Source of the DNA: Phlebotomus papatasi
Taxonomy: Eukaryota; Arthropoda; Insecta; Diptera; Psychodidae
Direction: 5' to 3'
DNA length: 64,000 nt
Assembly: GCF_024763615.1 (NCBI RefSeq)
Contig: NC_077222.1
Location: 46,500,001-46,564,000, forward strand
Shown piece after piece: positions 22,236 to 34,144 of this stretch. Under the pieces are notes generated by a model, which saw only the letters and a list, made by a program, of their open reading frames with translations, did not search any database and was not told where the DNA came from. How positions within the stretch are numbered: position 1 is the stretch's first letter; each line of letters starts with the position of its first letter. The position numbers and the translations under genes were made by a program.

Positions 22236-25032
22236 GTTAGGATTATCTGTCCCTTTATGCTTTATTATGATAAGCAATCCTAAATTTAAATCTACTTGCC
22301 ATAAGGCGTTACTATACATTTGATCATTAAAGATTTTATGAGATTCACAAATATGATATTTATCTTTAATTCACTTAATATTTATAATTTGATCCATTTA
22401 TTGATAAAAAGGTTGTTTCAACTTGCAAAAATAGTAGGTTCATAATAAAAATCACATTAATCCCATTAACTCAATAAAAAAATACTAAAGACCAATATTA
22501 AAAAAAAAATGATCAAACCTTGAAAATATGAAGGGATTCAAAGAAACAAACCACATATTTACACGCAATATGAATCGCATTAAAAGTTTAATTGTTAAGT
22601 GTGATACCAATGCTACATTATTGGCTACACCCTTAATTTATTTAGGCGAAAATCAATTAACTTTATACATAATGCCAACATGAAATTTTTATAGTAAGAG
22701 TTGCTAAATATACATCAAAAGATGTTCAATTGTACAGTAGTTTATTTATGGACTGCGCCGAAATTCCTATATCCATACATTATGTAATACATTATGTAAT
22801 GATTCTAAATAGATGAATCCCACATTGCAATACATAAATATTATATATAAATAAAAAATTCAAATGTATCTATATAGACCCCAATTTTCTTTCAGTTTCC
22901 CTTTTTTACCTTTAATCCTTACATTACCCTCGTCTGCCTGCATACTTTCTACAACATTATATACCTCGACATCGCCATTTATTATACCCACCTCCCCTCA
23001 AACATCACTATACATTGCAGGCCAGTTTAAGATATAAAAATAAATTAAATAGATACCATTTTTTTATTGGGTGAGATTAAACACCACGGAGGAAATTCTT
23101 AATATCGCTTTTATAGCAAAAAATTTAAGTTACACACAAACCATAATATAATATAAAACGAGTAATTTTAAAAGCTAGAGATAATCTTTAAGGATTTAAT
23201 TTGATTTATAAGGTGTAAATCACTTGTATAATTATATTAAACCTCGCAATCCATTGATGTAATAATTTTTATTGTTTTTCCGGTTTTATTTTTCATCTTT
23301 TCAATAGCAAAAGATTTTGGATTTTATAGTTTCAATCGATAAAATATGAAGTTTTATATACTAAGTCAAATAGACATGTAGAATATACAACTGAGCTATA
23401 CCTATATAATATGAGCACGTGGTATTCTGATGTTGTAAAATCATTTTATATGTATGGGAAAATGCCTATGCGATGTACGATCCCGAGCTTCGTAATGACT
23501 AAATTTTTCCTATGTTTCTCGATAAATGTGACTTCGCAATATATATTTTAAAAACCAAAAATGAAAAAAAAATCGAACGACGCGTTTTCGAGCTATCACA
23601 AAAAAACATGATTTTGAAGGGGTAGGGCAATGGTGGAGGAGAAAATAGAGGCATGTTAATGGTCCCAAGGTCATCTTATCGGGAGAACCCAGAAAATCCC
23701 TAGTCTCTATCTCTAACCGTTTGGCCCTTAGGCGTAATAACGGCCAGACATACAGACGCACAGATGAACAGTGTGATGTCAAAAAACTCGAAACTTCAGA
23801 ATTAAAAAAAATTCTACCAAAATACTACCCCAAAATGAGTCCAAAAATATATATGTAAAAAATTGAGAGATTATACTGCTCTTATTGTGGAATTCGAGCA
23901 GTAAAAAGAAATTAAACTAGAGAAAATATGTGAATAATGAAATTAGAAATTAAGTTACGAGAATCTATTAAATTGAATAAAAATGGGGTGCAAAGCTTTG
24001 CGAAATGTATTCCCCAAAACTTTCGCATCATTTACCTATAATATAATTCTTTAAAGGATAATATTCAAGGAAAAAAGCGTAGTTTTCACGAGTTCACATG
24101 ATTTTCGAAGAATTAGGGAAGACGTGGGGGAGAATTAAGGTGTAATATTAATGATCTTCGGTTGACCTATTTTTTATGAGTCCCCCAAAGGTCCCAAGTC
24201 GCTATTTCTAAGTGTTATTCTTCTATATCTAATAGCGGAGAGATGGATGAACGAACAATTGGACAGACAACCCACAGATGGATATTCAGATAAACAGCAT
24301 GATATCATTTCTCAGTAAAAATGTTATTCACGAAATTATGTTTAAAAAAAAAGTGGTCCCCGGAAAATTGACAATGCTGTTACGGTGGAGCATAGGGAGT
24401 AAAAAAAAAACGGAGTTCAATTAATAAGAAACTATTTAATTAAATTAATGCATTTAAAAGTCAATGAGAAATCAGTTTTCAAAAAAAAAAAACTGAATAT
24501 TGCTACTTTTATAACGTAAAGTCACGGAAAGAAAAGTGCTCGTTGGATGTAATCCAAATTCGCAATGTATGACTTCATAGAGCAGAATTTTACCTCGTTT
24601 ATCCCAATTCCTTTCACATTATATATATATGTATGTATGTGTGTGTGCGTGTGTGTGTGCATGTGTGAAAGCAGAGGTTGATACCTCACATTTTATCGTT
24701 AAAGAATTTCTTCTCTGGTGTCAACAACAATAAATTCGATAGGGACGTGGTTTAAATCCGTGATCGATAGAAATAATATGAAAAAGGAGTTTCACAAAAA
24801 AGAAAACATGATACGCAAGTAACAGAATTCAATAAGACTTACACTTCCATCATGCTTTAAGAAAAGCTAGGATTTTCCTTTATTATCCCACACTATAACG
24901 ATCGCTTTTATATATTCTCTATAGACATAGACAGACAGTAGGGGTAATATATTTTAATTCAACGTAAGAAGCATATATAAACTTATATATCTTATAGCTA
25001 AAAAGGTCTTTTTCTTCATTTTCGTAACTTAC
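22236..25032. other. Rpn2 intron, repeats only
   Basis: No coding sequence recognised. Copies of the TTTTACTGCTCGAA-type repeat at about 23500-23906 and 23990-24350. A TG/TA microsatellite lies at 24620-24668. Confidence 0.5.
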
Positions 25033-25221
25033 CGCAACCATGTCCTCAATAGCTGCAACATTTTTCGATCCCAGCATTACCATTCCCATTGCAATTCCTG
25101 CTGCTTCTCCAGTTATAGCATCATCTTGATACAAATTAAATTTCAATTGCTCGTACACATCGTGCCTGTGGGTTCCCATCGCTGCCAATCCTAATCCAAG
25201 ACATCCTCCGTGACGTACATT
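25033..25221 (-). CDS. Rpn2: Rpn2/PSMD1, exon 6 (PC repeats)
   Basis: 63 codons, phase 0 at both ends. It reads NVRHGGCLGLGLAAMGTHRH then DDAITGEAAGIAMGMVMLGS and ends EDMVA|GTAAGT. GCLGLGLAAMGT and EAAGIAMGMVMLG are textbook PC repeats. It is separated from exon 5 by a 12.4-kb intron full of nested transposons. Confidence 0.95.
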
Positions 25222-25659
25222 CTGAAAATGTGTGTAGATGTGAAATTTCAATTCCCGTTTTACAATAAAAAAAATATCGTTACAGCAAAATTTTTCGTTT
25301 ATCTGTTTAGTGCGAGTTTAAGTATTTATTTTCCGCCATCCTTTAATTCAACCGACAGTATTTTTACAAGCCCTGAATAAACTAAACACAGCAATACAAC
25401 AACACATTTCAAATTTTCAACTCTTTGAGTCAGGAGCCTCATACAGAGAAATCAACAATCTGACACGGAAAATTAAAGAGTTTTCATTCTACTAGACTAG
25501 ACTACTAGAGAGAGAGAAAGCAGTTTGAAATTAGAGACCTGCATATCCGACCCGCACCCGACCCGACCCGCGGGTACCCGCGAAAATTTGCGGGTCGGGC
25601 GGGTTTTATCAATAAAATCTGCGGGTCGGGCGGGTCACGGATAATTATCTAGAAATTTT

Positions 25660-26500
25660 CGGGTATTGTTTAAAAAATTATCCGACCATTTTTTTGTGGA
25701 AATAATCAAATATAATTGTTATATTATTTTGCCAAAGTTTGACAAAACGAACCGACAGAAAACATGCTCTTTTCCAGATTTTCCTCAAATCTTTGAATAT
25801 CTTACAAATTCGAGAAAAGAATCACATATAGCATTACATATCCTCTGTACAGAAATATTCTCCTTGCAAAACGAGATAAAATCTCTGGAGGTTCTCATAA
25901 AGCCATTATGCTTTGAACTTGTTAAAAAATTCTTGATAACGGTGCGTTATTCGACCCTAAGTATCAATTCGAATTCAATACATTAGGATCTTCAGTGGCC
26001 CTAACTCTTATTTCAAGGAAAATATTTTTGTTAAAAGGATTGTTGTCATACTTTTTACCTTTTTGTTCAACTAAATGATATTTAAGGATTTGTGGGAAAA
26101 ATATGAAAAATCATAGGGAGAATGAAATGATAGAGATAAGATTTGTTTTGGGAAATTATTCCTTGGGTCCTTCTCTAAAAACTAATCTTTGGCACCAAAA
26201 ACTTACGATGTACCGTTATGAAAAAAGAAAGCAAGTTTCGTAAAATAATTCTACAGATTTCTTAAGAACCTCCACCTCAAGATATCACAGAAAATTGGCG
26301 TAATGGACTATAAGTTTCTTCTGGAGATATGTTTAAGATCAGAGGGGCAATTCAGGAAAGTTCCAGACAAAATTGTTACTGGTTATTGTCTGTTTTCTGT
26401 GAAGCGAATTTTGCCATCCATGGTGTACAAGGTTTTGGGTCTTGTACCTGCTGGAATTCTTCAACTCGAGACCGGGGGTACGTCTTTTTTTCTAAAATCT
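25660..26500 (+). pseudogene. degenerate hAT transposase remnant
   Basis: An open frame at 25666-25986 (KPLCFELVKKFL region) passes by frame change at about 25935 into DNGALFDPKYQFEFNTLGSS, resembling the hAT segment before the dimerisation domain. A further open frame at 26303-26593 has LPSMVYKVLGLVPAGILQLE, placed like the L-A-x-x-x-L-x-I-P-A-T-S block. Stops and frame changes make it non-functional. No SERxFS block is seen. Confidence 0.5.
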
Positions 26501-27089
26501 TATGAAAAAAATATTTATTTGCATTATTTTATTAAAATAAAGATGCCTAGGCATAACATTTTTAAGAAATTAGTGAGTTCTAAAATTTTATAAGCGTTCT
26601 GAAAAAATAGCTTTTGGGAAAGTTCAGAAATAAAGGAATTAAGGAACTATAAGTTTGAGATTTTCTTTATTGGTTTACATACGATTTATTTCGGATCAAC
26701 TTTTTCGCCAAGTCTCTTCTACAATGATCTAATCTAAAGGGTGAAATATACATTTGTCCATAATGAACTTCCCTGAAATTCCTATGAAAGTCCAGTAGGA
26801 GAATTCTGTAATTTTCGTGGCATTGTCACGCGTGAGTTCGAAACCTGACAATGTCATTCGAGCTTTATTTGTCATATCATATGAGTTCGAAAATGCAATT
26901 CATTGAATTTTAATTAAATCCCTTTACTTGACGATTTTATGAAAATACAGTACATCTTGGTTGATTTGTTCAACAAAATTCATTGTCATTTGAATTGCCA
27001 GAAATCTCAAATACGTGACTTCTGACATTGCCACGTAAGCTAAAATGGCAATGTCACGGCTACAGAATCGCATTTTCGAAAAAGCTCTC

Positions 27090-27302
27090 CTAAGATTCGA
27101 ACCCAATTTCTCATATGGCATTGCCAGAGCGTTACAGAATTCCCCTCCAGGTCTCCAGTTCGATTCTGGGTGGTGACAGGAATTTTTCCTATCTCCATTG
27201 AGTGAGAAAAAACTGGATGATTTTTGAGTATCGCTTGCTCTAATTGACGATTTTCTGTACATAAATACAATTAACATTAAACTGAAGTTCGTAAAATTCT
27301 CA
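27090..27302 (+). mobile_element. SINE-like repeat inside the hAT element
   Basis: AGTTCGATTCT at 27157-27167 is a good tRNA B box and TGGCATTGCCAGAGCG upstream could be a diverged A box. The following tail (27230-27302, TGTACATAAATACAATTAAC) matches 9150-9215 on the plus strand and 63415-63480 on the minus strand, so this is a dispersed retroposon family. Exact ends unknown. Confidence 0.5.
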
Positions 27303-27727
27303 CAAAAAGCATAACTTTATATTGTCAGGAAAAACCATTTTCTTTATGGGCAACTAGTGTTTCAATCGCCTTTAAAGAGTAAAATTATCGAAATTATTAC
27401 TCTGAGAAGCCGAGCGCACCCTTAGAAAAGATAGGCAGTAGAAAATTGGAAACGCTTTTCTCAAAACCATTTTTCTCAGATTTTCTCCAGCGATCAAGAA
27501 AAAAGTAATTACCAGCTAAAGTTTTCTTTAAAAACATTTGGAACGTTTTCTTGAATAATTCTTAATGCATAAAAATGAATAAAAATATAGACATTCTTAA
27601 AAGTACTATTTTATGGACATCTTGATTATTATTGTGAACACTTTGCTTGTAATTTTGGACAGCTGATGTTTCGTGATAGGACGTCCATTCTCTGCCACTT
27701 GTTTTCCATTAATTTCTTTTCATAATA

Positions 27728-28794
27728 GGGGAAAGGCTCATAATTTTGTCCAGTTTCTTATTTTGGACACTTTGAGGATAAAATTGGGCACTAAAAATAA
27801 ATTGATTAAAATTATGGTTTTTTATTCCAATATTTGATGAATAATGAATTCTATCTAAATATTTGTTCTTTTTGTAAGATTTTTACACTAAATACGTTAA
27901 ATTTTGAATATGATTTGAGTTGAAATTGCTTTGTTGAAAATTCAGTATGAGCAATTGTTTACGAGAAATATGACAGAACTTCTTGTTTACATCAGTCTTA
28001 TTTAGCTGTGGTAAAGTACTAACAATGTTTCTTCGTTTTTTTTTAGTGATATTATTGAATATTCATTGAAAATTGTGTTGATTCACGTTAGTGGTGATTT
28101 GTACATTTGATCTGAAGTGAGATTTGCCTTGTGAATTAGATTTTTCGTGTGAAAAATGGGAAATTTTTTAAGACATTCACCAGTGAGGTGATACTCCTTA
28201 TTTTGGACAGGTGTTTTTCTCACGAATTTTCGTGAAGTTTCATCTTTTGTGATGACTAGGTTGGACAAATGCCTGGAAAAACAAGGGAGCATGATCTCTA
28301 CGAACGAGATGTAGCGAGAAAAACCTTGAAAGTCTCCCGGAAAGGCCAGGGAATGAGCGAATCCGCACGTACTTGGAGTACCGAAGTCAACTCACTTTAA
28401 TGAATGATATGGAAAGTTTCCGGGCTTCTTGTGACATTCTAAGTTTGCCTTACATGAACAGGAAGAGGTCTTAGTAGGATTGGTTCATGAAATGAAGAAC
28501 AATGGGCATCCTATTGAGGCGGATTAGCTGCCCAAATTTACAGCCAAGTTGGCCAAATTAATAAACAAGTTGTGCAAAATAAGAGTCAAATTCACCTCTA
28601 CATATCAATTCATTTTTAAACGTATTAAAACTAATTTTAGTAAAAATAAGACGATAAATAGCATGCTAAGTCTCTAAACAACCCTTCTGAAAAGAGAGTA
28701 ATAAAAAAAGTAAATTAGTATTGAAAATATCGCACTTCAAACTTGGAACATCGATGCTTATAAGCAGACTGTCCAAAATTATGAGCCCTTACCC
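27728..28794 (+). mobile_element. 1.07-kb TA-flanked element with HTH_psq-like fragment
   Basis: Ends GGGGAAAGGCTCATAATTTT and, inverted, AAAATTATGAGCCCTTACCC, each bordered by TA. On the plus strand at about 28290-28400 is EHDLYERDVARKTLKVSRKG then QGMSESARTWSTEVNSL. This has the pattern of the Pipsqueak/CENP-B helix-turn-helix found at the N-terminus of pogo-type transposases (L-x-K-A-L-x-x-V-R-x-G-x-M-S-x-x-x-A-A-x-x-Y). No DDE catalytic segment was seen. It is inserted in the hAT element. Confidence 0.7.
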
Positions 28795-29023
28795 TACTGC
28801 ACGAAAAGTCATGAAAATCTTCAAATAGTGCTTCCTTTAATATCCTTTTAAAACTCTACAAAATCAAAAATTTCATGAAAATTTTGTAATTATCATCACT
28901 AAAAATATTGTATTGGAACTCTACAAAGTTATAGAATTTTTCGCTGACATTTCCAATATATTATATTACCATTTTTTTAAGCAAAACCCTTTTGAATAGA
29001 AGGGAATAGAAAAACCACAATTA

Positions 29024-29223
29024 GGGGAAACTGGGGTACCACCAAACACTGCGATTTTTAAATCGCATATTCGAGTTCAGTCAGAGTATAAGACCTATAG
29101 GTATTTATAGGCTCTATAGGGATGCTTGTCCACTGAAGAAATGGTCGAGATAATCCAAGTAGTTTAGAACTAATAAATTAGTGTTTGGTGGTATCCCGTG
29201 TTTGGTGGTGCCCCAGTTTCCCC
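29024..29223. mobile_element. 200-bp TA-flanked MITE
   Basis: Left end GGGGAAACTGGGGTACCACC, right end GGTGGTGCCCCAGTTTCCCC; ACCAAACAC and GTGTTTGGT continue the pairing. TA at both borders. Tc1/mariner-type MITE, inserted in an older piggyBac-like MITE fragment within the hAT element. Confidence 0.8.
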
Positions 29224-29270
29224 TACTCATATATAACATATTTCATTAGAATGAAAATTATTTACTGGTA

Positions 29271-30140
29271 GGGTAAATTAAGCTAATTCAAAACCTGCTC
29301 CAAATGGAAATTTTTCGCTACTCCAAATGGAAACGTTACTGTTTTCACTATAAATATATAATAGTAATAAATTATTATATTTATATATTTTCTATATCAC
29401 AGTTTCATATTTTAGTTAATTTTGCTCCAAATAAAGCAAAAATCTATTCATATTCACAAATTTTAATTTGTTAATTTCTCAGAAAAATGAAAAGTGTACC
29501 TTTTCACCATCGCATTTTTCATTGATCGACCATGTTTTCCAATGAAAAACACAATGAGGTGACTGTTGTTTATTTGTTTTCTTTAACATTTAATGTCACA
29601 TTTTTGGCTAATTTTAGTTAAATTAGGTGCTAATCTTTATTGTTAACGGTACGTGAAGTTTCCAAATGAAATAATTACCTATTTCGTGAACAAAAAGGGT
29701 TTTTCTGAAGTGTCTGCAAATGCTTCAATAGGAAACCCCGGAAATATGATTTTTTTTGGAGAGATTTTCTTATTATTTTAGATGGGAAAGGAGAAAAGAC
29801 CAGGAATAAGAACAAATCCTGCACTCAGGAGCAACTGAACAAGGTTTTGAAAGCCTTTCATCGCGGTTTCACTTACACTGCTTGTCTCCAATTAGAAACT
29901 TTCCCTTGTCTCCATTTGGATTAATATGTTTCCAATAGAAGGAATCTACGCTCGCGTATTTTTTGTGTTTAAGAAGTTTTCAAATTACATCTAAAGAATT
30001 TTCACTAAACAGTAACATTCTAGATTAGTAAAGGAGCAAATTTATGTAAATTCTCTTCAGAAAAAAATTGAACTTAATGTGTTGAATCTTCTGTCAAAGT
30101 TAAAGCGTCTGAAAATGGTTTTGAATTAGGACATTTACCC
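29271..30140 (+). mobile_element. 870-bp TA-flanked element with HTH_psq fragment, copy 1
   Basis: Ends GGGTAAATTAAGCTAATTCA and, inverted, TGAATTAGGACATTTACCC, with TA outside both. At about 29800-29895 the plus strand reads EKTRNKNKSCTQEQLNKVLK then AFHRGFTYTACLQLETFP, a Pipsqueak-type helix-turn-helix start as in pogo-like transposases. The same peptide is preserved in the inverted copy at 55278-56116. No catalytic domain fits in the remaining space. Confidence 0.78.
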
Positions 30141-30617
30141 TATCGTGAGAAAAATGACTTAAATTTTTAGACTATTTATTTTGTCCCTATTATCCATAAA
30201 GATAAAAAATTGTTTATTATTTTCTTTCTTATTGATGATTTTCGGTCAGAAAAAAAAAGCATCTCGTTCTTAAAAAAGTTATCTTCAGGTTTTTTATTTT
30301 TGTTAAAATGAAATTTTATATATTACTGAGTAAATTGAATCGTTTTATTGTCCAAATAGTCCAAATAATTTGTTAATCGTGTTAATGAAACAAAAATACC
30401 GTATTACTGTTTTTCGGGTTAATAAGTAAAAAGACGGGTAAATTTACATTTCTTGCGGGTCGGGTCGGGTACGGGTATTAATTTTTGTATTGCGGGTCGG
30501 GCCGGGTCGGATAGCACTAAATTTCAACGGGTCGGGTCGGGTACAGATCAAATTCACTGCGGGTGCGGGTTGGAAAAAACCCTAAAACCCGACCCGTGCA
30601 GGTCTCTATTTGAAATA

Positions 30618-32172
30618 CCGTCGTTGCGGGTGACTTTGCACTCGGGGGGTGACTTTGCACTCTGCTGTTCGTGAGACTTTGAACAATTCTAGCACTTATT
30701 GATAGTCTTCGCCGATCCGGTCTACCATGTCAAAGTATATAGGGATATGTTAAGTACCAAGTAAGGTACAATGATCCTCAAAAGGATTCTTGTGGTTTCA
30801 GTAATAGTCAATGAAATGCTAATATAGGTATTTTGTCAAAAAACGGCTCCGTGAAAAAGTTATCTGAAGGTGCAATTCCGAAATCGATTTCAGAGTAGTA
30901 AATTGCCCAAATCTATTCTAAATTTATCTGGCTAGAATAATCCACTTCGATTTTGTTGATTATTTTTATTAAAATATTTTTTTTCCCTATTATCTTTCTA
31001 AGAACGCATGATTTATGTTATAAAATTGCATGTAATGGTCTTTCTAAAGCTTTATTATAAAAGTATTTGGCTAAAAATTATCCAATTTTTTGATAATTTA
31101 AGATAAAGTGACCGAGATCTACAAGATGGTGTGGTCGCCATCTTGGTTTGACGTTTCTGTCTGCCATTTTGAATAACTGTCAAAACCTAAAACTGGTCCG
31201 ATTGAGCTGAAATTTTAGTATGTTCTAGCTGATGTCAAAACCTTTTCAGAACATATATAACATCCGACCTAGGTCAAGCGATTGCCTGGATACAGGAGCT
31301 CCAAGTTCAAAATTTTGACATTTTCATGAATACAGAACTACGGAGAGCTTCTTTTATCGAAATCATCACAAAAAAGACAGTACTATCGTTAGGCGATGAG
31401 ATCTTAATAACAAACAAAAAGAAAAGTAATGTTTTTCTTTATAACAGTATATTATTTGAAGATCTGAAAAACTGTTTTTGCATTTTTTGAAAAAATAAAA
31501 AAAATAATAAATGCACTTTTCATTTGTTTTTTTTTAATTATGTAAGAGTAAATAAATATATAAAATAAAAGCCTCAACCATTTTTAATGGTTACTGAGGC
31601 ATTTCATTTAAATTTTAAAATTAAGGATTAGTAAATAAAGATCGCCAAAATATGATGATTTCAAAATTTTAAAATTTGAGCCCCTGTATCTAGGTAAATA
31701 CTTGACGTAGACTGGGACATAGATACGTTCTGAAAAGGTCTTGACATCAGCTACAACATACTAAAATTTCAACTCAATCGGACCAGTTTTAGGTTTTGAC
31801 AGTTATTCAAAATGGCGGACAGAAACGTCAAATAAAGATGGCGATCATGTCATCTTGTAGATCTCGTGCATCTTACCCTTAGATGTAAAGATCTTCGTTG
31901 TCGTTTATTATCAGAAATTGTTGATTTTTTAGTATTTATTAAAAAGTGCAAAGTCACCCGCACCTTATCCCCAGTGCAAGCCTTTTTTCTTGATTTTTTT
32001 AAACATAGTAAAATTTTATAAAATTAATGCTAGTGGCACAAAATCCATTCATTAACAACTGAATACAAATAATTTTACTCAAAAACCCCCCTCTCTTCAC
32101 TTTAACTATCCACTTTTAGAGAGCAAAGTTGAAAAATAGCGAAAAAACGTGCAAAGTCACCCGCAACGACGG
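30618..32172. mobile_element. 1.56-kb TA-flanked element with internal inverted repeat
   Basis: Perfect inverted ends: CCGTCGTTGCGGGTGACTTT and AAAGTCACCCGCAACGACGG, TA at each border. A second, inner inverted repeat has arms at about 31105-31330 and 31665-31870 (CAAGATGGTGTGGTCGCCAT paired with ATGGCGATCATGTCATCTTG) around an AT-rich centre. The TA on the left overlaps the last base of the hAT target duplication. No coding region recognised. Confidence 0.75.
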
Positions 32173-32247
32173 TACATTCATCAGTTGATCAGATTTGAAT
32201 ATTTCAATTTTTCCCCAAAGCAAGACTTCTATTAAATATTAGGAGTA

Positions 32248-33524
32248 GGGGAGACCGGGGAGGTTTGGGACAGGAGTAGTGTGGGACAAGGCGATTTTTT
32301 CAATTAATTTTTGAAATAAATGGGATTTAACCATTACTGCATCGTAGACAATATTAAGATGTATCTTGACTAAAAGAATGGATATCCTCAGTTTTATTGT
32401 TTTAATTCTATGAACATTTTTTTAAAAATTTAAAAAAATCGTATATTTTGACGTCTCAGTTTTCCTCTTTGTATTTTATATCAGCGATATATAATCAAAA
32501 CTTTTTTATCTCATTAGGTAGGAGTGTAATCTGGGAACATATTTTTATAAAAGTTTCAGAGATTATATGCTCTTGTTTTTTATATAAAGGTTTAAAATAC
32601 CAAAACTACACGTGGGGATGTTTGGGACACCTGAAAGGGGATGAATGGGACGTTGATTTTCGACAAGATTGTAGGTGGTATGCATTTGTTTATTGTTAAA
32701 ATGAAGAGTAATGTCCAGTTTCTACTGGAAATCTCCCTCCTCTTGTGCAAACTTTACCAGTGGAGCAGATTTCTCTAACTACAGGGACAATTAAACCATC
32801 AATGTCTTGAGAATCAATAATTCCTTCTCAGAGGATATTCGATCTTTGACCAATCTAGTTAAAAACTATTTTTTTCGAAAATTTCTCGAACAAGTTCTCC
32901 AGAAAAGGCAAGGCGAGAGCTAATTCAGAGAAATAATGAGAAAACAGGTACAATGCAGTTGTCGTAAAATCAAACAGGAATCCATCAATGAGTTCGAAAC
33001 TAAGAGTTGCAAGAAAATCTACTCGCCTGAGGAATTTGATAATCATGATTGCAATATTTAGAATAAAAAAAAGAAAAGAAAGGTAGATGGAAAACAAGAA
33101 GAAAATACTTTAAATAACTGATTGACAATAAATGACTCTACTGCACAAATAAAATTGATAATAATTTCTAAGAGTAAATAAAAGATGAAACATTTTTATT
33201 TCTGTCAGAAATATTTTTAATTTGGTATTTAAAATTAATTACGTGTTTCAGTAATACAAATTATGCGAGAAAAAACGCGTTCCAAACATCCCCTTTTGCG
33301 TCCCATACTGCCCCACATCGGGGAGGTTTGGGACAAAACGTCAAGTAAAATGTTTTATCTTCTCCAAGAAAACTCAGTTGTTTTCCAAGTTCTATCGAGT
33401 ACTTTCTATAAAGTCAATACCCATAAGTATCCTATAGACCGCATAAATACACTATCGTGGTTTTTTGGAATAGTGTCTCAAAGTCAAAACATGAAAAAGT
33501 ATCCCAAACCTCCCCGGTCTCCCC
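32248..33524. mobile_element. 1.28-kb TA-flanked element (GGGGAGACCGGGG ends)
   Basis: Left end GGGGAGACCGGGGAGGTTTG and right end CAAACCTCCCCGGTCTCCCC are perfect complements, bordered by TA. GGGGAGGTTTGGGAC recurs internally at about 33321, and related CCAAACATCCCC at 33281. Short Lys/Arg-rich open stretches at 32860-33110 could be a transposase remnant but are not assignable. In the Rpn2 intron. Confidence 0.75.
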
Positions 33525-34144
33525 TAGTATCTGCTTTCATAAATGACACATATTTTTTCTTGAGGAGTCCACTGCTACAGATTGGGAGTGTTTCAACTGT
33601 TTTAACCAACTTACAAAATAAAAAGAGACAAATGACAAAAATTACATAAAATTTGAATGTCGATATTGCAAAAAAAAGCGAATCAGTTCTTTTTCGTGTC
33701 AGAGAATATCTTAAAAAAAATAAACTCCAGGAATCATTATTGTGGAGCTCAGAATGATTTTACTGTAAAGGTTTTATTAGCGGGTTGAACTTTATTTATA
33801 TTTTCTTAATTAAAAGGTCAACATTCTTTGATTTTTTATCTGGCTCTTTCGCAAGGCTTACAGTCTAATTATAATTTATAGTTGATTATAATTTACCTCC
33901 AGGTAAAATGAATAAGCAATTCTTTCGAAAAAAAAACATTCGTGTACACTACAAATTTTGATATTGTAATTCGTTCGTCACATGGACATTGTGGTCAAAA
34001 GCATGTTCCAAAAGAAAAATTGTATTATCTCGGCTAGCGAGCAACCGATAAGACCATTTTTGGAGCAAAATTATAGAGGAGATTTTGGTCCATATTCCAC
34101 TATCACCTTTCTGTCAGTTCATTGACATCCTAGATATTTTGATT
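33525..34144. repeat. Rpn2 intron with left part of a dispersed repeat
   Basis: 33945-34144 resembles 21900-22110 (shared TATCTCGGCT, AAATTATAGAG, GGTC-ATATT). The repeat resumes at 37432 after the element at 34145-37423, showing that the latter inserted into an existing repeat. Nothing else recognised. Confidence 0.5.

Larger units (their letters stand above)
25532..30608 (+). mobile_element. 5.1-kb hAT-like transposon with nested insertions
   Basis: Begins TAGAGACCTGCATATCCGAC and ends GACCCGTGCAGGTCTCTA. TTTGAAAT occurs directly outside both ends (25524-25531 and 30609-30616), the 8-bp target duplication typical of hAT elements. Both subterminal regions are packed with CGGGTCGGG repeats (25560-25640 and 30430-30600). 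The plus strand at about 25670-26060 carries a broken transposase reading, including GALFDPKYQFEF, which resembles the hAT A-T-L-L-D-P-R-F motif. ILPSMVYKVLGLVPAGILQL near 26410-26470 recalls the C-terminal dimerisation region. Later insertions split the rest. Superfamily from ends and duplication is firm; protein matches are by eye. Confidence 0.85.

Noticed and set aside
30453..30674. Gly/Arg-rich 73-codon open frame
   Set aside because: It is a translation of the CGGGTCGGG subterminal repeats of the hAT-like element.
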